A stretch of 64,000 nt of DNA from Salinivibrio sharmensis (GTDB lineage Bacteria > Pseudomonadota > Gammaproteobacteria > Enterobacterales > Vibrionaceae). Of this stretch, positions 1-8,882 are shown one piece after another. The position numbers and the translations under genes were made by a program. A model generated the notes under the pieces. The model was not told the origin of the DNA. It was given only the letters and a program-made list of their open reading frames with translations, and made no database searches. Within the stretch, counting starts at the first letter, position 1. Each line of letters begins with the position of its first letter. The stretch lies in contig NZ_MUFC01000008.1 in the NCBI RefSeq assembly GCF_001995985.1, positions 1,249 through 65,248 of the forward strand. The letters run 5' to 3'.

Positions 1-177
1 ATTTATAAAGACAATGGGGCCGCGAACTTTGCCTGTCTGCGACACATGGCCTCAAACATGGTGCGGGCTGAGCCGACCAAGATCAGCTTGGTGGCCAAAC
101 AGAAGCGCTGTCTCATGAATCCCAGCTTCTTAGAGAAGGTTTTAGCCGCAGGCATACCGGCGATGGTTGAAAAATGA
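1..177 (+). CDS. ISAs1-family transposase, C-terminal fragment (partial)
   Basis: Frame 1 is open from the window edge to a TGA at 175-177 and gives about 58 residues. The sequence NFACLRHMASNMVR, then a basic KQKRCL stretch and FLEKVLAAG, resembles the C-terminus of ISAs1-type (H-repeat) DDE transposases, where NFALLRHMALNLLR is typical. The catalytic residues would lie to the left, outside the window. The family call is from recognition of the tail only, so another IS4-like DDE group is possible. The stop falls about 20 bp before the putative IS end, as expected for the last gene of an insertion sequence. Confidence 0.72.
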   Translation: MYKDNGAANFACLRHMASNMVRAEPTKISLVAKQKRCLMNPSFLEKVLAAGIPAMVEK

Positions 178-197
178 ACACTCATGCGCTCGCCCTG
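1..197 (+). mobile_element. Right end of an insertion sequence (ISAs1-like)
   Basis: The transposase tail is followed by a short non-coding end, with GCGCTCGCCCTG finishing at about 197. Read from outside, this gives a CAGGGCGAGCGC terminus, which suits an ISAs1-type inverted repeat starting CAGGG. From about 198 the sequence is chemoreceptor coding sequence, so the element sits inside the host gene. The left end and any target duplication are outside the window, and the exact boundary is inferred. Confidence 0.6.
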
Positions 198-1824
198 GGC
201 TCAGGTGCGATATGAATCGTATCAAACGGCCGATGAATTAAGGCAAAGCTCTGATGACTTAACCCGCTTGGGGAGAACGTATGTGGTGACGGGAGATGAA
301 AAGTACGAAAAGATGTACATGGATATCCTCGCTATTCGTAATGGAGAAAAACCTCGCCCCGAAAATTATCACACTATTTATTGGGATTTAGTATTAGATT
401 ATGGGCAAAAGCCAAAACCTGATGGAGAGACAATCGCGTTAAACCAGCGTATGCGGGAACTTGGCTTTACGGAGAAAGAGTTTGATTTTCTTAAAAAAGC
501 CCAGGCTAACTCTGATGGACTGGTGAATATGGAAGTGAAAGCCATGAATGCGGTCAAAGGGCTTTATCCGGACAGTAGCGGTAACTATACCGTCCGTGGC
601 GAGCCAAATAGGCAAATGGCGATCGACTTGTTACATAGCCCACAATATCACCAAGAAAAAGCAAAGATCATGAAGCCTATCGAGCGTTTTTTTGTGGCAT
701 TGGAAAAACGAACCAATGCGCAATTTAATCAGGCGGCGGCTAGCGTGAAGAAAACCGTTCTCATTGGCAATATTTCGTTAGCCGTTGTGGTTGTGATTGC
801 TGTGCTGGGTTATGTAATCACCAAACGTAATGTTGTTAATCCCATTGATAGAATGGCATCCACGCTCAAAAACGTGGATGACAACTCAGATTTAACGTTG
901 CGTGTTGATGATAGCAAAAATAATGAAATCGGCACGATTGGTAGCACGGTAAATAAAGTAATCAGTAGCTATTCGTCGACTATTGAAAAAATCAACGCCG
1001 TCAACCATATGATTTCTCAGATCACAGAGAGCTTAGTGAACATCACGGATAAAAACGCCAAAGTATCGAGCCAGCAAAATCAGGAATTGGAAATGGCTGC
1101 GACCGCGATGGAAGAAATGACGTCTGCATTATCAACAGTCGCGGAAAACACGTCGATGGCGGAAAAATATGCGGGCAATACCGAACGAGAAACCGGTTCG
1201 AGCAAAGAGGTGTTTGACAAAACAATGCTAGAATTCGGACGCTTGGAGACGGAGTTCAAGAAAACTTCGGAAGTCATCCAAGAGTTGGCTGATGAATCGA
1301 CCAATGTTGGTAATGTGTTGGACGTGATTAAAGACATCGCTGAGCAAACAAACTTGTTGGCTCTTAATGCGGCTATCGAGGCGGCACGTGCAGGTGACCA
1401 AGGCCGCGGTTTTGCGGTGGTGGCGGATGAAGTCAGATCACTCGCACAGCGCACGCAAAAGTCGGCTGGCGAAATAGAAGAAATGATCGGTGGTTTGCAA
1501 GGTAAAGCCGAGCAGTCGACACAAACCATTCGTATCAATGCTGAAAAGATCTCATCCACACGAGATAACATGACCACGGCGAATGATGCTTTGGGGACAA
1601 TCAAAGAGTCGGCCATGGAAATACACCGGCTAAATACCTCGATTGCCTCAGCGACCGAAGAGCAGCTGTCTGTCAGTGACGAAATTTCTGGTAATTTATC
1701 GAATATAAAGAACTTGTCGAGTGACATGACTGAGGCGATTGAGCAATTAGGCCCGATTGTCTCTAACTTGAAAGAGAATGTTGACTCGCTCAGTGGCGCG
1801 ATTCGGCATATTCGCACGGAATAG
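184..1824 (+). pseudogene. Methyl-accepting chemotaxis protein, 5'-truncated by the IS
   Basis: The 546-codon frame has an N-terminal sensor remnant (residues about 5-188, including [19 protein letters not shown]), one membrane segment at about 190-213, a HAMP domain to about 265, and a complete signalling domain with the conserved hairpin tip around 389-424 ([15 protein letters not shown]). Complete receptors of this type start with a cytoplasmic tail and a first membrane helix before the RYESY region, and both are missing. The ATG at 184 lies in the putative IS end and happens to be in frame; I see no convincing ribosome site. Any product would lack the helix that exports and anchors the sensor domain, so normal function is unlikely. 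The signalling half could still reach CheA/CheW if translated. Confidence 0.8.
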
Positions 1825-1834
1825 CCGCACTTTG

Positions 1835-1863
1835 GGCTGCTTGCCTGGGTCAGGCAAGCAGCC
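1835..1863 (+). terminator. Strong hairpin after the chemoreceptor gene
   Basis: GGCTGCTTGCCTG (1835-1847) and CAGGCAAGCAGCC (1851-1863) form a perfect 13-bp stem with a 3-nt loop, 11 nt after the stop codon. No run of T follows on either strand, so this is not a standard intrinsic terminator. It may protect the 3' end of the mRNA or act with Rho. Confidence 0.45.
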
Positions 1864-1937
1864 ATTCACCCCGAGGGAGTACGGTGTCTATTTAGAGGGC
1901 GCTCTCACGGTCATCTGATTTCTAAGCAGGCGCGAAA

Positions 1938-2837
1938 CTAAACACTCGCTCGTCTTCTAAAAAGGCGGTGCCCTATGGCATTGAACAATGCGCCAGCGAC
2001 AATTAACCCACCACCGGTATAAGTCCAGATAGACGGGACTTCGTTAAATACCCATACCCCAATTAATGTCGAGAACACGATTTGAATATATGCGTAGGCA
2101 GAGGCTTGTCCCGCTTGCTGGGTTTGCATCGCTTTAGTTAAGCCGTATTGGCCAACTTGGGTAAAGACGCCGACTAACACCAATAGCAAGGTCAGTGACA
2201 GGCTGGGCAGTACAAAAGACGGCCACATCAACACGGTGGATACGGGTAAGGCGATCATCGGGAAATACAAGATGATCACTGAGCTGTCTTCGGTGCGACT
2301 GAGCTTGCGGACAATCACATAGGCAATCGAGCTGCCTAATGCACCCATTAACGCAACCACCACGCTGAAGGTAGGGAGCGCATCGTCAATGGAGGCATTG
2401 AGGTTAGGTTGCACCATAATATAGAGCCCAGTTAAACAGAGGGCGATACACACTAACGTTGCCCCTTGTAAGCGCTCTTTAAGCAGCACGAGCCCCAGGA
2501 AAGCGGTAAATACCGGGTGAGTGTATTGCAGTACTGTGGCTTCGGCGAGCGGCAGGGTCGTAACTGCATAGTACACACACATGAGTGCTGCGGTTCCAAG
2601 TACACCACGCAGCAACAGCAGCGGTTTGTTATTTCCCCATGGTGATAGGCCTTTGCGTCTGACATCGGTATAACTGATGATTAACGAGACCAAGGCCCGC
2701 GATGCAACAATCTCAACCACAGGGATGCCGTTGATGCTGACATATTTCACGCAGGCCGACATCAGCGCAAACCCGAGTGCAGAGAGGAGCATATAGCGGA
2801 TCCCGATGGGGATAGCAGAGAGAGATAAGGCAGGCAT
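1938..2837 (-). CDS. EamA/DMT-superfamily transporter
   Basis: This is a 299-residue, very hydrophobic protein with about ten membrane helices arranged as two EamA repeats. The N-terminal repeat contains GFALMSACVKYVS and the family-typical ATVLQYTHPVFTAFLGLV; the second repeat contains AYAYIQIVFSTLIGVWVFNE. It belongs to the drug/metabolite transporter superfamily, which exports or takes up small metabolites across the inner membrane; the substrate cannot be read from sequence. I chose the ATG at 2837 because the family usually starts just before the first helix. The frame is open upstream to 2909, but that extension is polar and the ribosome site is weak either way. Confidence 0.8.
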   Translation of the reverse strand: MPALSLSAIPIGIRYMLLSALGFALMSACVKYVSINGIPVVEIVASRALVSLIISYTDVRRKGLSPWGNNKPLLLLRGVLGTAALMCVYYAVTTLPLAEATVLQYTHPVFTAFLGLVLLKERLQGATLVCIALCLTGLYIMVQPNLNASIDDALPTFSVVVALMGALGSSIAYVIVRKLSRTEDSSVIILYFPMIALPVSTVLMWPSFVLPSLSLTLLLVLVGVFTQVGQYGLTKAMQTQQAGQASAYAYIQIVFSTLIGVWVFNEVPSIWTYTGGGLIVAGALFNAIGHRLFRRRASV

Positions 2838-2910
2838 AATCACACGGCGTTGAACAACAAGGCGGATATGATAACGCGTCTCGCTATTTTTTGCTTGAGG
2901 GTAGGGCAAA

Positions 2911-2935
2911 TAAATACGCGGCCTTAATAGCCGCG
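2911..2935 (-). terminator. Intrinsic terminator of the DUF2780 gene
   Basis: CGCGGC (2917-2922) pairs with GCCGCG (2930-2935). On the minus strand the hairpin is followed by TATTTATTTG. It lies about 20 nt past the DUF2780 stop codon, just ahead of the EamA gene. Confidence 0.6.
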
Positions 2936-2956
2936 TGTGCGTATAACGTTAGAAGG

Positions 2957-3442
2957 TTAAGGCCAAAGTTGGGTAAGGGAACTAAGCAACCCTTGACTGG
3001 CGCCTTGTTGCCCAAGGTACTCAAGCACAATGGGCACAAATTGTTGAAGCGTTGCAGGGTCAATCCCGAGCTGCTGTGTGACGTCGTATAATGCACTGAT
3101 GGAGCCAATGCCGCTGCTGACGCCTGAACCGCCAAGAAGCGAAGACAATGACGTTAAATCAGGGCGGAGACTCGCAAGCTCTTGCTGGTTATTCCCCGTC
3201 AGGTTATTGGCTGCCATTGCCAGCAACGCGCTAGCACCACCAGCGGCTTGTGTTGAACTCACATCCACTTGCTCGGTAATGGATTGGACGAGGGGAGACT
3301 GACTGGCTTGGTCATCCGCGAACTGGGTGGCCATTTGGGTCATCACATCAGTCGTTTTATCGCCTTGGCCGAACAGAGCGTAGCTTGGTGTTGCGAAAAC
3401 AAGGCTTGAGAGCGTGAGAAAAGTCGCCACGTATTTCATCAT
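2957..3442 (-). CDS. DUF2780 family secreted protein (VcgC/VcgE-like)
   Basis: This is a 161-residue protein with a clear signal peptide, probably cut after ATPSYA at about residue 22 or 23. The mature part is rich in Ala, Gln, Ser and Leu, with repeated small-residue helices and a Gly/Ser segment (LLGGSGVSSGIGSISALYDV), as in the DUF2780 family of Vibrio and relatives. The biochemical role is unknown. It is a single gene with its own terminator. Two ATGs (3442 and 3439) are adjacent, so the start is uncertain by one codon. Confidence 0.75.
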   Translation of the reverse strand: MMKYVATFLTLSSLVFATPSYALFGQGDKTTDVMTQMATQFADDQASQSPLVQSITEQVDVSSTQAAGGASALLAMAANNLTGNNQQELASLRPDLTSLSSLLGGSGVSSGIGSISALYDVTQQLGIDPATLQQFVPIVLEYLGQQGASQGLLSSLTQLWP

Positions 3443-3494
3443 CGATTATCCGTTAAACAGAAAAATAAACCGTGCTCTAGGTATAGCGGGGATT

Positions 3495-3521
3495 GCCGCG
3501 GAAAGAAAGTCTTTCAGCGGC
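3495..3521. other. Imperfect hairpin between ybiT and the DUF2780 gene
   Basis: GCCGC (3495-3499) pairs with GCGGC (3517-3521), extended by GAAAG/CTTTC around one mismatch. It lies just past the ybiT stop codon. Neither side carries a T tract, so termination activity is uncertain. Confidence 0.35.
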
Positions 3522-3543
3522 AAAGTGTTGGCGAGTCTCAGGG

Positions 3544-5148
3544 TTAAGCCACGGCGCGTACTTTCTCTAAGTGCGCGAGGTACTCATCGTAGCTGCCGTT
3601 AAAGTGGATCAACTGCTGATCTTTGATCTCAATAATGTCGGTGGCCAATGAGGAAACAAATTCACGGTCGTGGCTGACAAAAATTAAGGTGCCAGGGAAT
3701 TGCTCTAGTCCTTTATTGAGTGACTCGATGGCTTCCATATCCATGTGGTTGGTGGGCTCATCCATCACGATCACATTGATATCTTGCATCATCAATTTGC
3801 CAAACATCAGGCGGTTTTTCTCGCCCCCCGAGCAGCTTTTGGCTTTTTTATTCACGTCATCGGCCGAAAACAACAAGCGGCCTAAAATACCACGCACCAT
3901 CAAATCATCGTGCTTGGCCGTACGCCACTGCGACATCCACTCAAACACGGTGAGATCGTTATCAAACTCAGCGCTGTTATCTTGCGCACAGTAACCTATG
4001 GATGCGTTCTCTGACCATTTGATTGTGCCCTCGCTTTGCGCAAGCTCACCGACCAAACAGCGTAGCAGCGTTGATTTACCCACCCCGTTTTCGCCAATAA
4101 TCGCGAGGCGCGAGCCGGCTTCGAGTAAGAAATGGCCACCGCGAAATAGGGGCGTATCGTCAAATGCATGGCCCACCTCGCGCAATTCAACCGCTTGGCG
4201 ATGGAGCTTTTTGCTTTCAGTGAATTGGATGTAAGGGTGCACGCGACTGGAGGCTTTGACTTCATCAAGCTGGATTTTTTCCATACGCTTAGCGCGTGAA
4301 CTGGCTTGCTTGGCCTTAGACGCATTGGCACCAAAACGGTTCACAAAGTCTTGCAGCTCACTAAGTTCGGCTTCTTTTTTGGCGTTGCTGGCGAGCAATT
4401 GTTCACGTGCCAAGCTAGATGCAGCGACGAAATCATCATAGTTACCGGGGTAAACACGAAGCTCACCAAAATCAATATCCGCCATGTGGGTGCAAGTGGC
4501 GTTCAAGAAGTGGCGATCGTGGGAAATAATAATCATGGTGCACTGGCGCTGCTGCAGCTCACCGGCCAACCAATTGATGGTGTGAATATCCAAGTTGTTG
4601 GTTGGCTCGTCCAGCAGCAAAATATCAGGATTGGCGAACAGGGCTTGAGCAAGTAGCACTCGTAATTTCCAGCCCGGCGCGACTTGCGACATCAAGCCAA
4701 AGTGGAGTTCCTCGGCAATCCCCGCTTGTAGCAGAATATCGCCAGCGCGGCTCTCGGCGGTATAACCGTCCATTTCGGCAAACTGGCTTTCTAGTTCAGC
4801 CACGGCCATGCCGTCCTCTTCGCTCATTTCCGGCAGAGCATAAATGCGCTCACGCTCTTGTTTGATTTCCCACAGTTTGCGGTCACCCATCATCACCGTA
4901 TCAATCACTGAATACTGTTCGTAAGCAAATTGGTCTTGGCTAAGCTCGCCCAAGGTTTGTCCTGGGGTGATGGACACATTGCCTGCAGTCGGGGTGAGCG
5001 CGCCGCTCATAATCTTCATCAAGGTCGATTTGCCACAACCATTAGCACCGATTAACCCGTAGCGGTTACCGTTACCAAATTTGGCAGAGATGTTTTCGAA
5101 TAGCGGCTCGGCACCAAACTGCATGGTGATATTGGCGATTGAAATCAA
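3544..5148 (-). CDS. ybiT: ABC-F family ATPase YbiT
   Basis: The product has 534 residues against about 530 in E. coli YbiT and aligns throughout as I recall it (VTMQFG-, [10 protein letters not shown]-type start). There are two ATPase domains and no membrane segments: Walker A GANGCGKS at residues 34-41, Walker [12 protein letters not shown], a charged linker near 240-300, then a second Walker A (GENGVGKS), signature CSGGEKNR and [10 protein letters not shown]. The first domain has APGWKLR where most ABC proteins have LSGG, which is typical of YbiT. ABC-F proteins act at the ribosome, probably at the E site, in translation control or antibiotic protection. It appears monocistronic. Confidence 0.9.
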   Translation of the reverse strand: MISIANITMQFGAEPLFENISAKFGNGNRYGLIGANGCGKSTLMKIMSGALTPTAGNVSITPGQTLGELSQDQFAYEQYSVIDTVMMGDRKLWEIKQERERIYALPEMSEEDGMAVAELESQFAEMDGYTAESRAGDILLQAGIAEELHFGLMSQVAPGWKLRVLLAQALFANPDILLLDEPTNNLDIHTINWLAGELQQRQCTMIIISHDRHFLNATCTHMADIDFGELRVYPGNYDDFVAASSLAREQLLASNAKKEAELSELQDFVNRFGANASKAKQASSRAKRMEKIQLDEVKASSRVHPYIQFTESKKLHRQAVELREVGHAFDDTPLFRGGHFLLEAGSRLAIIGENGVGKSTLLRCLVGELAQSEGTIKWSENASIGYCAQDNSAEFDNDLTVFEWMSQWRTAKHDDLMVRGILGRLLFSADDVNKKAKSCSGGEKNRLMFGKLMMQDINVIVMDEPTNHMDMEAIESLNKGLEQFPGTLIFVSHDREFVSSLATDIIEIKDQQLIHFNGSYDEYLAHLEKVRAVA

Positions 5149-5292
5149 AAGAGGTTCCTAGCGACTGTGCTCAACCAAGGTCCGTGTCGTTTATCACCAG
5201 GGATAAATCCACGGCCCAGCGAGGAGGATGTAAAGATAAATATGACTGAGCGCGCATTGTACAGAAATGTGATGGAATTAACAGATTAACCT

Positions 5293-5325
5293 GAAAAATC
5301 CCAAGCCAGCTGGGCTGGCGTTGGG
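5293..5325 (-). terminator. Intrinsic terminator of the M32 carboxypeptidase gene
   Basis: CCCAAGCCAGC (5300-5310) pairs with GCTGGC plus TTGGG (5314-5325, one bulged G). On the minus strand the stem is followed by ATTTTTC. It lies 14 nt beyond the stop codon. Confidence 0.8.
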
Positions 5326-5338
5326 AATAGAGAAAGTA

Positions 5339-6826
5339 TTACAAATACCGCCCTTGAATATACTCGCGAAAGTAGGCGGGATTGAGGGTTTCGCCGGTGG
5401 CATCTCTGAGTAGGTTATCGGTTGAGGTGGTGCTGGCGCGTTGCCAAATATGTTGAGATAACCAATCAAAAATCGGTGACAGGTTGCCGCTGGCGATTAT
5501 ACCGTCGACATCCAGTTGCTGGCGCATCGCTTGCATTAATTGCGCGGCATACAGGGCACCCAAGGTATAGGTGGGGAAGTAACCAAAGCTGCCATCGGTC
5601 CAGTGAATGTCTTGCATGCAGCCGTTTTTGTAATTGCCGGCGGTACTCAGGCCAAGGTATTGCTGCATCGCGGTGTCCCAACGCTCAGGAATATGATCCA
5701 CCTCCATTTTGCCGCTGATCAGATCGCGTTCAATGTCATAGCGCAGCATGATATGGGCAGGATAGGTGACCTCGTCGGCATCGACACGGATATAGCCAGG
5801 TGATACCTGAGTGAGCACGCGGTGGAGGTTTTCGACCTGAAACGCGGGCTCATCCTGGCGGTTAAAGGCCTGTTTGGCTTGTTGGCAGATTAAAGTCGCG
5901 AAGGGGGCGCTGCGGGCGAGCTGCATTTCAAAAAACAGGCTTTGGCTTTCGTGTACACCCATCGAGCGTGCTTGGCCCACCGGCAAACCGGCTAGGTCTT
6001 TAGGTAGTCCTTGCTCATAACGCGCATGACCGGTTTCGTGGATCACGCCCATTAATGCCGAGGTGAAATCTTGCTCATCATAGCGGGTGGTAATGCGCAC
6101 ATCGGTGGGTACCCCGCCACAAAATGGGTGGGTGCTGATATCGAGTCGACCATACTCAAAGCTAAACCCAAGCTGCTTCATCACGTGTTCACCCAAGGCT
6201 TTTTGTTGCGCTTGTGGGAAAGGGCCTTTAGGCGTGATCACCGGCTGTTGTGCTTGCTTGTCGACCACGGCTTGGATAGTCTCCGGCAGCCAATGTTTGA
6301 GGGCACCAAACACTTCATCAATACGCTCGGCGGTCATCCCGGGCTCGTACAAATCAAGGAGCGCATCATAAGGGGCACACAGCTTCTGGTCAGCGCGGAT
6401 ATGGGCTTCTTCACGCGCCAGGGCGACCACTTCTTTTAAGTTTTTGGCAAACCCGTCCCAGTCATTGTCTTGGCGCTGCTGACGCCACGCATGCTCGCAT
6501 TTAGCCCCGGCCAATGATTTGGCTTTAACTAAGGTGTCGGGTAACACACTGGCCTGCTGCCACTCGCGCTTCATCTCTGCCACGCTTGCTTTTTGCGTGG
6601 CATTCAAATGTCGGGACTTTTCATCTACGTCTGCGAACCAATCCCCAAGCTCTGGTTTGGTCATTTGTTGGTGGCAGTAGAGGGCGAGTTCTGCCATGGC
6701 GTCGGCACGGGCGTTATTGCCGCCATCTGGCATCATGGTTGCTTGATCCCAACCACATATTGCGGCAAGGTGCTGAAAATGCGACAGGCGCTTAAAATGT
6801 GCTTCCAGCTTATCGAGTGGTTCCAT
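5339..6826 (-). CDS. Metallocarboxypeptidase Taq, family M32
   Basis: The product has 495 residues, the usual length for M32 carboxypeptidases. The zinc motif HETGH is at about residues 263-267 and the downstream Glu ligand sits in GVHESQSLFFE about 25 residues later. Other family blocks are GWDQATMMP near the N-terminus, HPFCGGVPTDVRITTRY, and DADEVTYPAHIMLRYDIE. These are cytoplasmic enzymes that remove C-terminal residues, with broad specificity except Pro. I chose the ATG at 6826 because AAGGAAG lies a few bases upstream; a GTG two codons earlier is possible but overlaps that site. It is transcribed divergently from the gene at 6937. Confidence 0.93.
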   Translation of the reverse strand: MEPLDKLEAHFKRLSHFQHLAAICGWDQATMMPDGGNNARADAMAELALYCHQQMTKPELGDWFADVDEKSRHLNATQKASVAEMKREWQQASVLPDTLVKAKSLAGAKCEHAWRQQRQDNDWDGFAKNLKEVVALAREEAHIRADQKLCAPYDALLDLYEPGMTAERIDEVFGALKHWLPETIQAVVDKQAQQPVITPKGPFPQAQQKALGEHVMKQLGFSFEYGRLDISTHPFCGGVPTDVRITTRYDEQDFTSALMGVIHETGHARYEQGLPKDLAGLPVGQARSMGVHESQSLFFEMQLARSAPFATLICQQAKQAFNRQDEPAFQVENLHRVLTQVSPGYIRVDADEVTYPAHIMLRYDIERDLISGKMEVDHIPERWDTAMQQYLGLSTAGNYKNGCMQDIHWTDGSFGYFPTYTLGALYAAQLMQAMRQQLDVDGIIASGNLSPIFDWLSQHIWQRASTTSTDNLLRDATGETLNPAYFREYIQGRYL

Positions 6827-6936
6827 TATCACTTCCTTGTTGACAACTTTGCCGGATATTCTGGCAATTTGAGTGAGAAAAGCAAGGCAGCCGATGAGGT
6901 TCTGCCAGCTAATGCAATAAAGGAGTTTGCAACATC

Positions 6937-7515
6937 ATGTATCTATTTGGGTACGGGAGTTTGATGAATCCAGCCTCACGGGCGCTGACAGGTGATTCAG
7001 GGTGGGCGTGTCCTGTTACCGTCAGTGGACTAAGCCGCCACTGGAGCAATGTGAGTGAGGCGTTTATCTCACCGCTGGTGGTGCTTGAAGGGGAAGGCGA
7101 ATGCAACGGGGTATTGGTCAACATCGACCCCGAATCACTGCCCGATTTTGATCGGCGTGAGGCAGGCTATCAGCGTTTACAGTTAGCCGAATCAAACATT
7201 GCTTTGCCTGAAGACGTTGTCCTGGATGGGCCCGTGTACGTTTACGTCGCTGATACCCGGCGAGCGCCTGATGTAGATAAACCCATAGCGCAATCCTATG
7301 TGGATACGGTAATGGCAGGGTGTTTGCGCTATTCGACGGACTTTGCTCGCGCCTTTTTAACCACCACTCAGGGGTGGGAAGGCGCTTATCACAATGACCG
7401 TGCTGAACCAAGATACCCGCGCGTCGCGGGAGTCAGCGACCAAGACAGAATAGAAATTGATCGTTTAATGCAGAGCCATCTACAAGGAGTCGTCACCCCC
7501 TCCGTCAATCCTTGA
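6937..7515 (+). CDS. Gamma-glutamylcyclotransferase-fold protein (AIG2/GGCT-like)
   Basis: This is a 192-residue soluble protein. It begins MYLFGYGSLMNP, the YGSL substrate loop that defines the GGCT/AIG2 fold, followed by a GVLVNID strand and an FDRREAGYQR segment holding the acidic position expected of the active site. Members release 5-oxoproline from gamma-glutamyl compounds or open other amide-linked substrates; the exact substrate is not clear. An AAGGAG ribosome site at 6920-6925 supports the start. The short divergent spacer to the M32 gene probably holds both promoters, and a peptide or glutathione salvage link between the two is only a guess. Confidence 0.8.
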   Translation: MYLFGYGSLMNPASRALTGDSGWACPVTVSGLSRHWSNVSEAFISPLVVLEGEGECNGVLVNIDPESLPDFDRREAGYQRLQLAESNIALPEDVVLDGPVYVYVADTRRAPDVDKPIAQSYVDTVMAGCLRYSTDFARAFLTTTQGWEGAYHNDRAEPRYPRVAGVSDQDRIEIDRLMQSHLQGVVTPSVNP

Positions 7516-7529
7516 TTTAGCGTGCTCAA

Positions 7530-7560
7530 TAAAATAGGCCACCGATCATACGGTGGCCTA
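7530..7560. terminator. Shared terminator between convergent genes
   Basis: TAGGCCACCG (7535-7544) and CGGTGGCCTA (7551-7560) form a perfect 10-bp stem with a 6-nt loop. On the minus strand it is followed by TTTTATT, so it should end transcription of the ompA-like gene. It can also stop the plus-strand cyclotransferase gene. Confidence 0.8.
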
Positions 7561-7594
7561 ATGTGCGTTTAAGTCATTTTAAGTGCCAGTGGAA

Positions 7595-8611
7595 TTAGTT
7601 GACTTCCACGTACACGATCTCTGGCGAGGTGACCTCAACGCGGCGGTTTTGTGCGCGTCCTTCCGGCGTGTTGTTACTGGCGATAGGGTCGGCTTCGCCT
7701 TTGCCTTCTACGGTGAGGCGGCTCGCATCGATACCCGCATCCAAGAACACATCTGCCACTGCTTGCGCGCGTTCAACAGACAGCTTCTGGTTGTAAGCCG
7801 CAGGGCCTTTGCTGTCTGTGTGACCCACAATCGTCGCGGTAGCTTCTTCGTGACGAAGCAAGCGATCAACTAAGGGCTGTAATGAAGCCGCTGCTTGCTC
7901 AGAGAGCGTCGCTTTGTCAAAACCAAACATTTCTGTTTCGCCAGCCTCTGATAGCACGATCGATTGTGGCTCAACCACAGGTTGTGGCTCTGGTGCTGGC
8001 TCTTCCATCACCGGCTCTTCAACCATTGGCTCTGGCATTGGCTCGTGGTTGGTGCGCCCGAAATGATACGTCATGCCGACAGTCACTAAATTGTTGTCGA
8101 CGCTTGAGAAGTAGCCATCGTCCATGTCGTTGATGTGCTGATATTCAAGGCGAACGTTCAGTTTTTCCGTTGCTTGATGATCAACACCTAAGGCGCCCAT
8201 CAAGGAGACATCGTCACGGTCACCGGCGTTACTATTGAAATCCCACATCGCGCCACCGAGTTTACCGTATAGTGAGGTGTCATCCTTGAGGTGATAAGAC
8301 AGCTTGGGCGCAAGTGTCAACGCAGTGAGATCGCCCGCGGCGCTGAACGTGGTACCTGATTGGTCAAATGCGGTATCAAAACGGCCTAAATAATCGTAGG
8401 TACCCTCGAGAGCAAACCAATCATTGAAATCATAACCGGTGATAATACCTGCACCGAGCTCGGAGTCCCCGCAATCGGTGTCAGTCACACAGCTATCTTC
8501 TAAAAACGAAGGGCCAATGCGGCCACCCATATACAGACCGCTGTCTTGCTGTGCATAGGCGGTAGGTGCCACCGCCATTAATAAGCCTAGGCTTGTCACG
8601 ATCTTTTTCAT
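7595..8611 (-). CDS. ompA: OmpA family outer-membrane porin
   Basis: The product has 338 residues. A signal peptide is cut after residue 20 (AYA-QQDSG). The beta-barrel (about 21-190) alternates aromatic and polar residues and has a Cys pair (CVTDTDC) in the first long loop. A Pro/Glu-rich hinge (EPMPEPMVEEPVMEEP) is followed by the OmpA C-terminal domain with FGFDKATL, VVGHTDSKG and NRRVEV, which binds peptidoglycan. The role is structural, tying the outer membrane to the wall, with slow porin activity. TGAGGAGA upstream supports the start. It is monocistronic. Orthology to a particular Vibrio OmpA is likely but not proven here. Confidence 0.9.
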   Translation of the reverse strand: MKKIVTSLGLLMAVAPTAYAQQDSGLYMGGRIGPSFLEDSCVTDTDCGDSELGAGIITGYDFNDWFALEGTYDYLGRFDTAFDQSGTTFSAAGDLTALTLAPKLSYHLKDDTSLYGKLGGAMWDFNSNAGDRDDVSLMGALGVDHQATEKLNVRLEYQHINDMDDGYFSSVDNNLVTVGMTYHFGRTNHEPMPEPMVEEPVMEEPAPEPQPVVEPQSIVLSEAGETEMFGFDKATLSEQAAASLQPLVDRLLRHEEATATIVGHTDSKGPAAYNQKLSVERAQAVADVFLDAGIDASRLTVEGKGEADPIASNNTPEGRAQNRRVEVTSPEIVYVEVN

Positions 8612-8663
8612 GCCACTGTCTCCTCAGTAAGGATATGAAGAATTTTTTACGCATTTCATGCTT

Positions 8664-8691
8664 GTTATAGGCTCACATTAGTTCATGGCAA
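8664..8691 (-). promoter_or_regulatory. Candidate sigma-70 promoter of the ompA-like gene
   Basis: On the minus strand TTGCCA (8686-8691), a 16-nt spacer and TATAAC (8664-8669) lie about 50 nt before the start codon, giving a leader of roughly 45 nt. The rest of the 271-nt gap (8612-8882) shows only the hairpin at 8849-8867. Confidence 0.45.
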
Positions 8692-8848
8692 CTGAACTGC
8701 CAGCGGCAGGACAGATCAGCCACTTATAACGTGACACAGATCCTAGGCTAGACCTCAGTGCGGTGTAACTCAACAGGGGAGAGGAGATTTAACCTGTATT
8801 TGACGAGGGTTTACACAGGTGCCTTATTGGTGGAAAAAGGCTGACATA

Positions 8849-8867
8849 GGCCGGACATAAGCCGGCC
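8849..8867 (-). terminator. Hairpin after the DUF2786 gene
   Basis: GGCCGG (8849-8854) pairs with CCGGCC (8862-8867) about 15 nt beyond the DUF2786 stop. On the minus strand only a delayed T tract (CCTTTTTCC) follows about 11 nt later, so efficiency is uncertain. Confidence 0.45.
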
Positions 8868-8882
8868 GATTATCGATCGATA

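Noticed and set aside
1080-1865. 261-codon open frame on the minus strand opposite the chemoreceptor
   Set aside because: It is antisense to the conserved signalling domain, has Ser/Ala-rich low-complexity content and no ribosome site or homology; a coding shadow.
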